A stretch of DNA of 64,000 nt from Micromonospora chersina. Lineage in GTDB: Bacteria; Actinomycetota; Actinomycetes; Mycobacteriales; Micromonosporaceae. Shown piece after piece: positions 24,954 to 32,395 of this stretch; position 1 is the first letter of the stretch, and each line of letters opens with the position of its first letter. The DNA lies in the NCBI RefSeq assembly GCF_900091475.1, contig NZ_FMIB01000002.1:1302001-1366000 (forward strand). Reading direction: 5' to 3'. Position numbers and translations under genes: made by a program. The notes under the pieces were generated by a model. The model was given only the letters and a program-made list of their open reading frames with translations, did no database searches and was not told the origin of the DNA.

Positions 24954-25841
24954 ATGGAGCCGCGCGTCGGTGAGCTCGACCTGGCCGCCACCCTGGACCT
25001 GCCGGCCGGGCCGGCCCGCGGCGGCCTGGTGGTGCTGCACGGCTCGCACGCCGGCGAGCGGTCCCATTTCCTGTACGAGCACCTGGCCCGGCTGCTGCCG
25101 CCAGCGGGGATCGCGGTGCTGCGGTACGACCGGCGTCCCCGGGTGGACGGCCACGATGTGCCACTGGCCGCGCAGGCCGACGACGCGGCGGCGGCCCTGG
25201 ACCTGCTGCGCGCGCGGGTCGGGAACGTTCCGGTCGGGCTGTGGGGGTTCAGCCAGGGCGCCTGGGCGGCGGCCCTCACCGCCACCCGGCACCGGGTCGA
25301 CTTCCTCGTGCTGGTCGGGTGCAGCGGGGTCAGCCCCGCCGCGCAGATGCGCTACGGCACCGCGGAGCAGTTACGCCGGCACGGGTACGGCGGGGCCGAC
25401 CTCGCCGAGCTTCACCGGCTGCGCGGGATCGCCGAGGGGTTCCTGCGCGGCGACGTGCCCCGGGCCACCGCCCAGGCGGAGCTGGACGTCGCCGTGCGGC
25501 GGCCCTGGTTCCCGCTCGCGCACCTGCCCCGCGAGCTGCCCGACACTCCCGGCACCTGGGCCGACATGGACTTCGACCCGGAGCCCGTCTTCGCGAAGCT
25601 GTCCGACCCGGTGCTGCTCTGCTACGGCGAGACCGACGCGTGGACGCCGATCGAGCAGAGCCTGGTGGTGTGGCGGCGGGCCGCACGCGACGCGGCGCTG
25701 ACCGTGGCCCGACTGGCCGGCTGCGACCACGCGCCGACCCTGGACGGTCGCGACGACCTGGCCGGCGTCAGCCCGGACTACGAGCGGGTCCTGCTGGACT
25801 GGCTCGGACGCCTGCTGCCGGAGCGCCGGGCCGCGTGGTGA
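24954..25841 (+). CDS. Alpha/beta hydrolase
   Basis: A 295-residue serine hydrolase of the dienelactone/dipeptidyl-peptidase-like type. The oxyanion segment is VVLHGSHAGERS; the nucleophile elbow is WGFSQGAWAA (Ser about 106). The acid Asp lies in CYGETDAWTPIEQS and the His in AGCDHAPTLDG. The start at ATG 24954 is very close to the upstream divergent GNAT gene. No signal peptide is present, so it is cytoplasmic. The natural ester or peptide is unknown. Confidence 0.9.
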   Translation: MEPRVGELDLAATLDLPAGPARGGLVVLHGSHAGERSHFLYEHLARLLPPAGIAVLRYDRRPRVDGHDVPLAAQADDAAAALDLLRARVGNVPVGLWGFSQGAWAAALTATRHRVDFLVLVGCSGVSPAAQMRYGTAEQLRRHGYGGADLAELHRLRGIAEGFLRGDVPRATAQAELDVAVRRPWFPLAHLPRELPDTPGTWADMDFDPEPVFAKLSDPVLLCYGETDAWTPIEQSLVVWRRAARDAALTVARLAGCDHAPTLDGRDDLAGVSPDYERVLLDWLGRLLPERRAAW

Positions 25842-25860
25842 CGGCCCGGCGCCCGTCGGG

Positions 25861-26169
25861 TCAGCCGTGCTTCTGCTGGCAGGGCACGCAGAAGGTGGCG
25901 TGCGGCAGCGCCTCCAGCCGCTCCACCGGGATCGGCCCGGCGCACCGCTGGCAGCGGCCGTAGCCGCCGTCGGCCATGCGGCGCAGCGCGTCGCCGATCT
26001 GCCCGAGGCTCTGCCGGGTGGCGGCGATCAGCGCGGCCCGGGTGTGCGCCTCGCCCGGGTCGCCGGTGTCCGCGGTGAGCTCGGTCAGCCGGGCCGTCTG
26101 CGCCGCGAAGTCCTCGGTCAGCGTGGCGCGCAGCCGGGTGAGCCGGTCGTCGTGCAGGTCGGTGCCCAT
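25861..26169 (-). CDS. DksA/TraR-type zinc-finger protein
   Basis: A 102-residue protein with an N-terminal coiled coil (about 5-65) and a C-terminal C4 zinc finger: C-x2-C in GRCQRCAGPIPVERLEALPHATFCVPCQQ. The layout is that of short DksA/TraR proteins that enter the RNA polymerase secondary channel. Strong RBS GGAGGGG (26176-26182) lies six bases before the ATG. A terminator-like hairpin precedes the RBS (26186-26221), so expression may be attenuated. Confidence 0.9.
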   Translation of the reverse strand: MGTDLHDDRLTRLRATLTEDFAAQTARLTELTADTGDPGEAHTRAALIAATRQSLGQIGDALRRMADGGYGRCQRCAGPIPVERLEALPHATFCVPCQQKHG

Positions 26170-26185
26170 TCAGATCCCCTCCAGG

Positions 26186-26221
26186 AAAAAGAAAAAGGGC
26201 CGAAGCCGGTTGGCTTCGCCC
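26186..26221 (-). promoter_or_regulatory. Intrinsic terminator-like hairpin in the DksA leader (possible attenuator)
   Basis: On the minus strand GGGCGAAGCC (26221-26212) pairs with GGCTTCGGCCC (26207-26197, one bulge) around AACC and is followed by TTTTTCTTTTT (26196-26186). This is the strongest U-tract terminator in the window, yet it lies directly upstream of the DksA ribosome site and not behind a gene. Transcripts from the promoter at 26423-26451 must pass it. Confidence 0.7.
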
Positions 26222-26422
26222 TGGGTGGCCGTACGCGGATGAACGGGATCCGGGTGGGCCACGGTCGGTGGGGATCGGGCTCGGGAGGCCGTGGATGGGC
26301 GCGACGGAGCGGGTGCCCGCCGGTCGGGCGGGCACCGTCTCGGGACGCCGGCGCTGGGCAGCAGCGGGCGCCGCCGTGGTGACGGCGGTCGCGGACAGCA
26401 GCCCGGCCGGGTACATCGGCCC

Positions 26423-26451
26423 ACCATAGGCGACCCCGCGCGGTTCGCCAA
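26423..26451 (-). promoter_or_regulatory. Promoter for the DksA leader transcript
   Basis: On the minus strand TTGGCG (26451-26446) and TATGGT (26428-26423) are separated by 17 bases. The expected start point falls at or next to an ATG at 26416, which would be a leaderless upstream frame. About 200 bases of leader separate it from the attenuator-like hairpin. Bases 26230-26415 hold no recognisable gene. Confidence 0.5.
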
Positions 26452-26658
26452 CGACTTTGCCCCTTCGCCTCCATGCCGGCCGGCGCGTCCGCCGGGGCAG
26501 CCGTTCGGCCGGTCTCCGCCGTCGATCGGAACCGGCCGCCGGGCCACGTGGACGAACGGGATGTCCGGCCACCGACAGGCCCGTTCCCGGCGACCCGCCG
26601 GCTGCGGTATTCGAGAGATGACCCTCCGCCCACACCCCGAGCAGAGCGGAGCGCCGAC

Positions 26659-27414
26659 ATGTGGATCACGACGGAACCAGCAGCGGCAGGCGTACCCCCG
26701 CAACGGGTCGGCTGGCGGCTTCGGCTGCTTGGCGGTTTCGGGCTCGACCGGGACGGCGATCCGGTCGCCCTGCCCGCGACGGCGCAGCGGCTGGTGGCCT
26801 TCCTGGCGGTGCGTGGCGCCTCGGACCGGGCGCGCACCGCCTGGTCAATGTGGGCCGGCAAGCCGGAGGAACGGGCGTCGGCGGACCTGCGCACGGCGCT
26901 GTGGCGGCTGCGCAAGGCCGCGCCGGAGCTGCTCGCGGACTCCACCGGCGCGCTCGCGCTGGCCTCCGGGGTGGTCGTGGACACCCGCGCGCTCGCCGCC
27001 CGCGGTCCGGTCGACCCGGCGTTCCTGCGCCGGCACGCCGCCGCCGGCTGCCCCGACCTGCTGCCCGGCTGGTACGACGACTGGGTGCTCATGCACCGGG
27101 AACTGCTGCGGCACCGGGCCCTGCGGGCGCTGGAGGACGCCGCCGCGGCGGCGATCCGGGCCGGTGACCCGGCCGCCGGGCTGGGCTGGGCGCTGGAGGC
27201 CGTGGCCGCCGACGCGCTGCGGGAGAGCGGCCACCGGCTGGTGCTCACCGCGATGCTGGCGAACGGGAACGTCAGCGACGCGCTGCGCCACGCCGACCTG
27301 GTGGTCCGGCTGCTCGCCGAGCAGTTGGGGGTGCGGCCCTCGGCTCAGCTCATGGCGTTGATCGAGGAGGCGCGCGGCCGGTCGGCGGTGGCCGCCGGCC
27401 GGGCGCGCGGATAG
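26659..27414 (+). CDS. SARP-family transcriptional regulator 1
   Basis: A 251-residue AfsR/SARP regulator: N-terminal winged helix (about 18-100; RLLGGFGLDRDGDPVALPATAQRLVAFLAV, ASADLRTALWRLRK) and a bacterial transcriptional activator domain (about 110-245; LLPGWYDDWVLMHRELLRHRALRALED, ALRESGHRLVLTAML, EQLGVRPSAQLMALI). SARPs bind direct heptamer repeats at 11-bp spacing, and such repeats occur before the CIS operons here. Its last 70 bases overlap the end of SARP 2 on the other strand. ATG 26659 is my start; upstream in-frame codons lack family similarity. Confidence 0.88.
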   Translation: MWITTEPAAAGVPPQRVGWRLRLLGGFGLDRDGDPVALPATAQRLVAFLAVRGASDRARTAWSMWAGKPEERASADLRTALWRLRKAAPELLADSTGALALASGVVVDTRALAARGPVDPAFLRRHAAAGCPDLLPGWYDDWVLMHRELLRHRALRALEDAAAAAIRAGDPAAGLGWALEAVAADALRESGHRLVLTAMLANGNVSDALRHADLVVRLLAEQLGVRPSAQLMALIEEARGRSAVAAGRARG

Positions 27415-28148
27415 GCGTCGAGCAGTTCGGCCAGCCGTGGATCGGGTTCCATGTCCAGCTCGCGGGCCAGAAGCCGGCGGTAGGTGTCCAGGCCGCGCCG
27501 GCCCTCCACCCAGTTGCCCTCGGCCAGGTGGGCCTCCAGCAGCACCCGCTGGGCGCTCTCGCGCAGCGGCTCCGCCCCGGCGGCGGTCAGCGCCACCTCG
27601 ACGGCCTCCGCGCAGCGGCCCGTGGTGACGAGGTGCCGGCTCATCGCCTCCATACCGTGCAGCACCCGCTGGCGGACGCGCTCCCGTTCGGTGAGCACCC
27701 AGTCGTCGTACCAGCCGGGGAGCAGGTCGAACAGGATGCCGCCGGTGGGCAGCGCGGTCAGGTCGGCGCCGGCCGGGCGGCCCGCGATCAGCCGGCCCGC
27801 CCAGGCGGTGACCAGGTCGATGTCGACAAGCACGCCGGGCCGGAACGCCAGGTGGTGCCGGTCCACCCCGATCAGGCCGACGTGCGCCTGGTTGAGCCGC
27901 CACAGCGCCGAGCGCAGGTTGCCGGCGGCGCGCGAGTCCGGGGCGTCCGGCCAGAGGGTGGCGGCGGCGTGGCCCCGGTCGAGGCGGCGGCGGTGCAGTG
28001 CCACGTAGACGAGCAGCCGCTTGCTGCCCTCGGGCACGTCGTACCAGCGGGTGCCGTGGCTGACCCGGACGTCACCGAGCAGCCGCAGCACCGGGCCGGC
28101 CCCGGCCGGCTGGTCGGCGACGAGGGCGTCGACGAAGTCGGCGGTCAT
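27345..28148 (-). CDS. SARP-family transcriptional regulator 2
   Basis: A 267-residue SARP paralogue of the convergent gene: winged helix (about 22-110; LRLLGDVRVSHGTRWYDVPEGSKRLLVYVAL, SRAAGNLRSALWRLNQ) plus activator domain with the shared LLPGWYDDWVL and PLRESAQRVLLEAHLAEGNW. The 3' ends of the two genes overlap by 70 bases. GTGACGC direct repeats with 11-bp period lie 50 bases above its ATG (28199-28216), so it probably controls itself or is controlled by SARP 1. Confidence 0.88.
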   Translation of the reverse strand: MTADFVDALVADQPAGAGPVLRLLGDVRVSHGTRWYDVPEGSKRLLVYVALHRRRLDRGHAAATLWPDAPDSRAAGNLRSALWRLNQAHVGLIGVDRHHLAFRPGVLVDIDLVTAWAGRLIAGRPAGADLTALPTGGILFDLLPGWYDDWVLTERERVRQRVLHGMEAMSRHLVTTGRCAEAVEVALTAAGAEPLRESAQRVLLEAHLAEGNWVEGRRGLDTYRRLLARELDMEPDPRLAELLDAYPRARPAATADRPRASSINAMS

Positions 28149-28198
28149 CCGGGACCTCCCCTGCGGCGCGGGCCTGCCCCGGCAGGGTAGAACGCGCT

Positions 28199-28216
28199 GC
28201 GTCACCCCGGCGTCAC
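28199..28216 (-). promoter_or_regulatory. SARP box before SARP 2
   Basis: On the minus strand GTGACGC (28216-28210), four bases, then GTGACGC (28205-28199): two identical heptamers at 11-bp period. A TACCCT hexamer follows nine bases downstream as a possible -10. It is the same design as the boxes before the CIS operons. Confidence 0.7.
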
Positions 28217-28229
28217 ATCGCCGCGGCCC

Positions 28230-28604
28230 TCACGGGGTGACGTCCCGGCCGACCAGGATGTCCAGCCGGGCCGGTTCGGCCGTGTCGTTGGTGAAGGTCA
28301 GGCTCGCCGGGTCCGCGCCGAGCAGCCGGGCCGCCCCGGCGCCCAGGAAGGCGTGCGCGCCGTCGAGCGCGATCGCCGTGCCGTCGATCTCGTACGACAG
28401 GTCGGCGCTGGGCGTGGCCGGCACGATCAGCACCATGCCGACCCGCTCGGTGCCGGCGGGCACCAGATCCACCTGCTGGCTCTCCCCGGCCGCGATCTCG
28501 ACCGAGACCTTGTCGTACGCCTCGACGTCGACGACGCCGGTGGCCGCGATCTGCGGCCCGTGGGCCACGCGGACCTGGAGGCTCCAGTTGATCTTCTCGG
28601 TCAT
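28230..28604 (-). CDS. Hypothetical protein near the CIS locus
   Basis: A 124-residue beta-rich protein (starts MTEKINWSLQVRVAHG). Segments such as VVDVEAYDKVSVEIAAGESQQVDLVPAGTERVGMVLIVPATPSADLSYEIDG suggest a beta-sandwich or lectin-like fold. It has no signal peptide or cysteines. RBS GGGAAGG precedes the ATG. It lies between SARP 2 and the 71-residue gene, all on the minus strand, and would be read from the SARP box at 28904-28932. I do not recognise a family; a structural or accessory role in the CIS is inference. Confidence 0.75.
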   Translation of the reverse strand: MTEKINWSLQVRVAHGPQIAATGVVDVEAYDKVSVEIAAGESQQVDLVPAGTERVGMVLIVPATPSADLSYEIDGTAIALDGAHAFLGAGAARLLGADPASLTFTNDTAEPARLDILVGRDVTP

Positions 28605-28631
28605 GTGCCTTCCCTGGGTCGGGCGGTGGGG

Positions 28632-28847
28632 TCACCGCGGTTGGTGACCGGCGAGGATGTCCACCAGTCGGCTGCGCACCACCTCGACGACCGCGTCCGG
28701 CGAGGTCACCGCCCGGCTCTCCGACCGGCCGCCGGCCAGGTCGACGCAGCTCGTCACCAGGGCGCGGAAGCCCAGCTCGTCCGGCCGGTCCTCGAACCAC
28801 ACCCGGACGACCACCACCCCACCGCGGTCCGGGTCAGGGGTTGTCAC
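28632..28847 (-). CDS. Small hypothetical protein under a SARP box
   Basis: A 71-residue protein (starts VTTPDPDRGGVVVVRVW; ends VRSRLVDILAGHQPR). GTG at 28847 is chosen because GGAGG lies seven bases upstream. The middle, WFEDRPDELGFRALVTSCVD, and a C-terminal amphipathic helix suggest a compact alpha/beta protein. It has the best match to the sheath promoter block (17 identical bases), so it is likely co-expressed with the CIS. No family is recognised. Confidence 0.7.
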   Translation of the reverse strand: MTTPDPDRGGVVVVRVWFEDRPDELGFRALVTSCVDLAGGRSESRAVTSPDAVVEVVRSRLVDILAGHQPR

Positions 28848-28903
28848 GGGAGCGCCTCCGGGGCGGGAGTCTGGTGCGCGGGCCGACCCAGCCTGCCGCC
28901 CGC

Positions 28904-28932
28904 CCGTCACCGGCCCGTGCCCACCGCGTCAC
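28904..28932 (-). promoter_or_regulatory. SARP box before the 71-residue gene
   Basis: On the minus strand GTGACGC (28932-28926), GGCACGG (28921-28915) and GTGACGG (28910-28904) fall at exact 11-bp steps. The last heptamer begins a 17-base block, GTGACGGGCGGGCGGCA (28910-28894), identical to 29520-29536 before the sheath gene. Distance to the start codon is 56 bases, against 57 for the sheath. Confidence 0.8.
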
Positions 28933-28991
28933 CGAACCACCTGGCGCCCGCTCCCGGCCAGCCGCCCGCTCGGGGCAGTAGTTTGGCGATC

Positions 28992-29432
28992 ATGGCGGAC
29001 TGGAAGATTCGGCCGGCTTCACGGGACGACGTCGAAGTGGTGGCCGAGTTGCGGGCCGTGGTGCTGAGGGCGGATCTGGAGCGGCTCGGGCGGTACGACG
29101 AGCAGCGGGTCCGGCAGCGACTGCGGGACGGGTTCGCGCCCGCCCACACCTGGGTGATCGAGGTGGGCGGCGCGTTCGCCGGCTGCGTGTCGCTGCGGCC
29201 GGCCGAGGACGCCCACTGGCTGGAGCATTTCTACCTGGCACCGCACCTGCAGGGCAGCGGCATCGGTGCGGACGTGCTGCGTCGGCTGCTGGAGCGGTGC
29301 GACCGCGAGGGCAGCCTGGTTCGGCTGAACGTGCTGCAGGGCAGCCCGGCCCGACGGCTGTACGAGCGGCACGGATTCACAGCCGAGACCGAGGACCCGG
29401 TGGACGTGTTCATGGTGCGCGAGCCGAGGTAG
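28992..29432 (+). CDS. GNAT acetyltransferase
   Basis: A 146-residue N-acetyltransferase: IRPASRDDVEVVAELRAVVLRADL (6-29), FYLAPHLQGSGIGADVLRRLLERC with the acetyl-CoA loop QGSGIG, and LYERHGFTAETEDPVDVFM at the end. It lies between the divergent SARP boxes of the CIS region, but no CIS role is indicated; it may simply be carried along. The substrate is unknown. Confidence 0.88.
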   Translation: MADWKIRPASRDDVEVVAELRAVVLRADLERLGRYDEQRVRQRLRDGFAPAHTWVIEVGGAFAGCVSLRPAEDAHWLEHFYLAPHLQGSGIGADVLRRLLERCDREGSLVRLNVLQGSPARRLYERHGFTAETEDPVDVFMVREPR

Positions 29433-29497
29433 CGCCGGCCCGACCCTCCGGCCTCCCGCGACGCGGACCGTACCCACAGCCACCGAGATCCGGGGGC

Positions 29498-29526
29498 GAC
29501 ACGGCCGGGTGACGGCGCGGTGACGG
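29498..29526 (+). promoter_or_regulatory. SARP box before the sheath operon
   Basis: GACACGG (29498-29504), GTGACGG (29509-29515) and GTGACGG (29520-29526) are spaced by exactly four bases, giving 11-bp period. Eight bases further, CACAGT (29535-29540) can serve as the -10; that 8-base distance is the one described for SARP-activated promoters. The sheath start codon is 57 bases downstream. Confidence 0.82.
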
Positions 29527-29583
29527 GCGGGCGGCACAGTCGCGCCAGCGGCGTACGGCCGCCCGTGGAGTCGAGGAGTCGTC

Positions 29584-31143
29584 ATGGCGGCAACGCTCAG
29601 CCATCCCGGGGTGTACATCCAGGAGATACCCGGCGGCAGTCGCACCATCACCGGCGTCGCCACGGCCGTGGCCGCGTTCGTCGGGCGGGCGCTGCGCGGG
29701 CCGGTGGACGTGCCGGTGGCCATCTCCTCGTACGCGGAGTTCGAACGCACCTTCGGCGGCCTGTGGCGGGACAGCGGCCTCGGCTACGCCGTCCGCGACT
29801 TCTACCTCAACGGCGGCAACCAGGCCGTGATCGTGCGGCTGGCCCGCGACGCCACCAGCGCGCAGCTCGACCTGAACGGCGCGCTGACCCTCGACGCGGT
29901 GGGGCCGGGCGGCTGGGGCAACGGGCTGCACGCCGAGGTGACGCACGCGTCCGGCGAGGAGGCCACCACTGTCGCCGACCAGCAGGGCGTGGACGCCGAC
30001 GAGCTGTTCCACCTGACCGTGCGGGAGGGCCCGGCGGAGAACCCGGTGCTGGTCGAGACGTACCCGAACGTGACCCTGGTGGACGGGCCGCGCCGGGTGG
30101 ACACCGTGCTGGCCGCGTCCCGGCTGGTCCGGGTGGGCACGGCGCCCGCGCTGCCCGGCACGGGCCGTCCCGACGCGGGCGGCTACGACGTGGACACCGC
30201 CGACCCGGCGGCCACCGGCACCGACGGGACGCACCTGACCGCCGCCGAGTACACCGACGGGGGTGCCCTGGAGGGCACCAAGCAGGGCATCTACGCGCTG
30301 CGCGACGCCGAGCTGTTCACCCTGCTGTGCCTGCCGCCGTCGGTGCCCGACCAGGCCCTCGACGACACCGTGTGGGCCGACGCGCTGGACTTCTGCGTAC
30401 GCCAGCGGGCCTTCCTGCTTGTCGACCCGCCGCCCACCGAGACCGCCGACACGGTGCGGGCCTGGGTCGGCGCCCGGGGGCTCACGGCCAACGGCCGCAA
30501 CGGGGCGCTCTACTTCCCGCGGGTGCGCCGGCCCGACCCGCTGCGCGCCGGCGCGGTCCGCGAGTTCGCGCCGTGCGGCGCGGTCGCCGGGGTGATGGCC
30601 CGCACCGACGCGGCGCGCGGCGTGTGGAAGGCGCCCGCCGGCGTGGAGGCCGCCCTCGCCGGGGTGACCGGGCCGGCGCTCGCGCTCACCGACGGCGAGA
30701 ACGGAAGCCTCAACCCGTACGCGGTGAACTGCCTGCGCACCTTCCGGGCCACCGGGACGCTGGTCTGGGGCGCGCGGACGCTGCGCGGCGCGGACGTGCT
30801 CGCCGACGAGTACCGGTACGTGCCGGTGCGGCGGCTGGCGCTCTTCCTGGAGGAGACGCTGGTCCGGGCCACCCAGTGGGTGGTGTTCGAGCCCAACGAC
30901 GAGCCGCTGTGGGCGCAGATGCGCGCCTCCATCGGCGGGTTCCTCCAGGACCTGTTCCGGCAGGGCGCCTTCCAGGGCCGCACCCCGCGGGAGGCGTACT
31001 TCGTCAAGTGCGACAGCGAGACCACCACGCAGTACGACATCGACCGGGGGGTGTTGAACGTCCTGGTCGGCTTCGCGGCCGTCAAACCGGCCGAGTTCGT
31101 GGTGATCGGCATCCAGCAGCGGACCGCGGCCGCGGCGACCTAG
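29584..31143 (+). CDS. CIS tail sheath protein
   Basis: A 519-residue contractile sheath subunit. The N-terminal arm reads LSHPGVYIQEIPGGSRTITGVATAVAAFVG (5-34), as in phage and eCIS sheaths. The conserved C-terminal domain spans about 415-515 (RYVPVRRLALFLEETLVRATQWVVFEPNDEPLWAQMRASIGGFLQDLF, TTTQYDIDRGVLNVLVGFAAVKPAEFVVIGIQQ). Only one sheath gene is present, unlike the three in Afp/PVC clusters. It heads the rightward CIS operon; RBS GAGGAG lies before the ATG. Sheath contraction would drive the inner tube. Confidence 0.96.
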   Translation: MAATLSHPGVYIQEIPGGSRTITGVATAVAAFVGRALRGPVDVPVAISSYAEFERTFGGLWRDSGLGYAVRDFYLNGGNQAVIVRLARDATSAQLDLNGALTLDAVGPGGWGNGLHAEVTHASGEEATTVADQQGVDADELFHLTVREGPAENPVLVETYPNVTLVDGPRRVDTVLAASRLVRVGTAPALPGTGRPDAGGYDVDTADPAATGTDGTHLTAAEYTDGGALEGTKQGIYALRDAELFTLLCLPPSVPDQALDDTVWADALDFCVRQRAFLLVDPPPTETADTVRAWVGARGLTANGRNGALYFPRVRRPDPLRAGAVREFAPCGAVAGVMARTDAARGVWKAPAGVEAALAGVTGPALALTDGENGSLNPYAVNCLRTFRATGTLVWGARTLRGADVLADEYRYVPVRRLALFLEETLVRATQWVVFEPNDEPLWAQMRASIGGFLQDLFRQGAFQGRTPREAYFVKCDSETTTQYDIDRGVLNVLVGFAAVKPAEFVVIGIQQRTAAAAT

Positions 31144-31154
31144 GAGGGGCGGGC

Positions 31155-31676
31155 ATGGCCGAGTTCACGGTCAACGCGCAGCGCTTCGACCCGTACAAGA
31201 ACTTCAAGTTCCGGGCGAAGTGGGACGGGCGATACGTCGCCGGGATCAGCAAGATCGGCACGCTGAAGCGGAGCACGGAGGTGGTCACCCACCGGCACGG
31301 CGGCGATCCGAGCAGCAGCCGCAAGTCGCCGGGGCGCACCGAGTACGACGCGATCGTGCTGGAGCGCGGCGTCACCCACGACCCGGACTTCGAGCAGTGG
31401 GCCAACAAGGTGTGGAACTACGGCTCCGGGCTGGGCGCGGAGACCTCCCTGGCGGACTTCCGCAAGGACATCATCATCGAGATGTACAACGAGGCCGGGC
31501 AGCTGGTCATCGCGTACAAGGTCTACCGGTGCTGGGTGTCGGAGTGGGTCGCGCTGCCCGAACTGGACGCGAACGCCAACGCGGTGGCCATCCAGAGCAT
31601 CAAGCTGGAGAACGAGGGCTGGGAACGCGACTACACGGTGGCCGAGCCGGCCGAGCCGTCCTTCGTCGAACCCTGA
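31155..31676 (+). CDS. CIS inner tube protein (gp19-like)
   Basis: A 173-residue T4 gp19/TIGR02241-type tube subunit: FTVNAQRFDPYKNFKFRAKWDGRYVAGISKIGTLKRSTEVVTHRHGG, then RTEYDAIVLERGVTHDPDFEQWANKVWNYGS and the C-terminal VYRCWVSEWVALPELDANANAVAIQSIKLENEGWERD. It forms the rings inside the sheath. It lies 11 bases after the sheath stop with RBS GGAGGGG. A single tube gene suggests a simple, uniform tube. Confidence 0.95.
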   Translation: MAEFTVNAQRFDPYKNFKFRAKWDGRYVAGISKIGTLKRSTEVVTHRHGGDPSSSRKSPGRTEYDAIVLERGVTHDPDFEQWANKVWNYGSGLGAETSLADFRKDIIIEMYNEAGQLVIAYKVYRCWVSEWVALPELDANANAVAIQSIKLENEGWERDYTVAEPAEPSFVEP

Positions 31677-31681
31677 CCGCC

Positions 31682-32395
31682 ATGACCACGCTGGACGACC
31701 CCGGCCGGCTCCTCGCGGTCTGGGAGGCCGCCGCCACCGCCCCGCCGGCCGCCCGGGGCCCGGTGCTGCTGCACGCCGCCGGGCTCCTGCCCGACCTCGA
31801 CGCCGCCCTGGATCTCTCGGTCGGGACGGTCGCCGCGCTGGCCGCCCGGCTGCACGCCGACACCTTCGGCGACCCGGTCGACGCCGTGCTCACCTGCGCC
31901 TGTGGGGAGGTCCTCGACGTGGCGCTGCCCCTGGCGCCGGTCGCCGCGCTGCCGGCCGGCGACGCCGGGACGGTCGCCGACGGCACGCTGCGGGTCCGCG
32001 CCCCCACCGCCCGGGACCTGCTGGCCGCCGGGTGCTCCGAGGACCCGCTGGGCACGCTGCTGGCCCGCTGCGTCCGGGACGCCGCCGACCGGCCCGTCGC
32101 CCCCGGCGAGCTGACCGCCGAGCAGCGCGCGGCCGTCGACGCCGCCGCCGAGGAACTGGCCGGCGCGGCCGCCGTGGTGCTGCGGACCCGCTGCCCCGGC
32201 TGCGGGGAGACCGTCGTCGCCGCGCTGGACGTGGCGGAGCTGCTGTGGGAGCGGGTCGCCGGCCGCGCCCCGGCCGTGCTGGCCGAGGTGGCGACCCTGG
32301 CCGCCGCGTACGGCTGGGCCGAGGCCGACATCCTCGCCCTGCCGGCCGGGCGGCGGCGCGCGTACCTGGCCCTCACGGCGGGGCGGGCGGCGTGA
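31682..32395 (+). CDS. Putative T4-type baseplate hub assembly chaperone with zinc ribbon
   Basis: A 237-residue helical protein. Its position after the tube, and its layout, match proteins annotated as T4 family baseplate hub assembly chaperone in actinobacterial CIS loci. Two Cys pairs, C-x-C in LTCACGEVLD (about 75-77) and C-x2-C in RCPGCGETVV (about 171-174), look like a split zinc ribbon. The tail WAEADILALPAGRRRAYLALT resembles the gp26/51 type. It overlaps the next gene as GTGA. The assignment is moderate; the Cys motif is what I can see. Confidence 0.65.
   Translation: MTTLDDPGRLLAVWEAAATAPPAARGPVLLHAAGLLPDLDAALDLSVGTVAALAARLHADTFGDPVDAVLTCACGEVLDVALPLAPVAALPAGDAGTVADGTLRVRAPTARDLLAAGCSEDPLGTLLARCVRDAADRPVAPGELTAEQRAAVDAAAEELAGAAAVVLRTRCPGCGETVVAALDVAELLWERVAGRAPAVLAEVATLAAAYGWAEADILALPAGRRRAYLALTAGRAA

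Noticed and set aside
26170..26630. Open minus-strand frame across the DksA leader ending in a Phe-rich tail
   Set aside because: The Phe run is just the T-tract of the hairpin; composition is Pro/Arg-rich without domain, so I treat it as leader RNA, at most an upstream frame.
28605..28650. GGTCACC...GGTGACC inverted repeat as another SARP box
   Set aside because: The arms are inverted, not direct, spacing is not 11 bp, and part lies within the end of the 71-residue gene.
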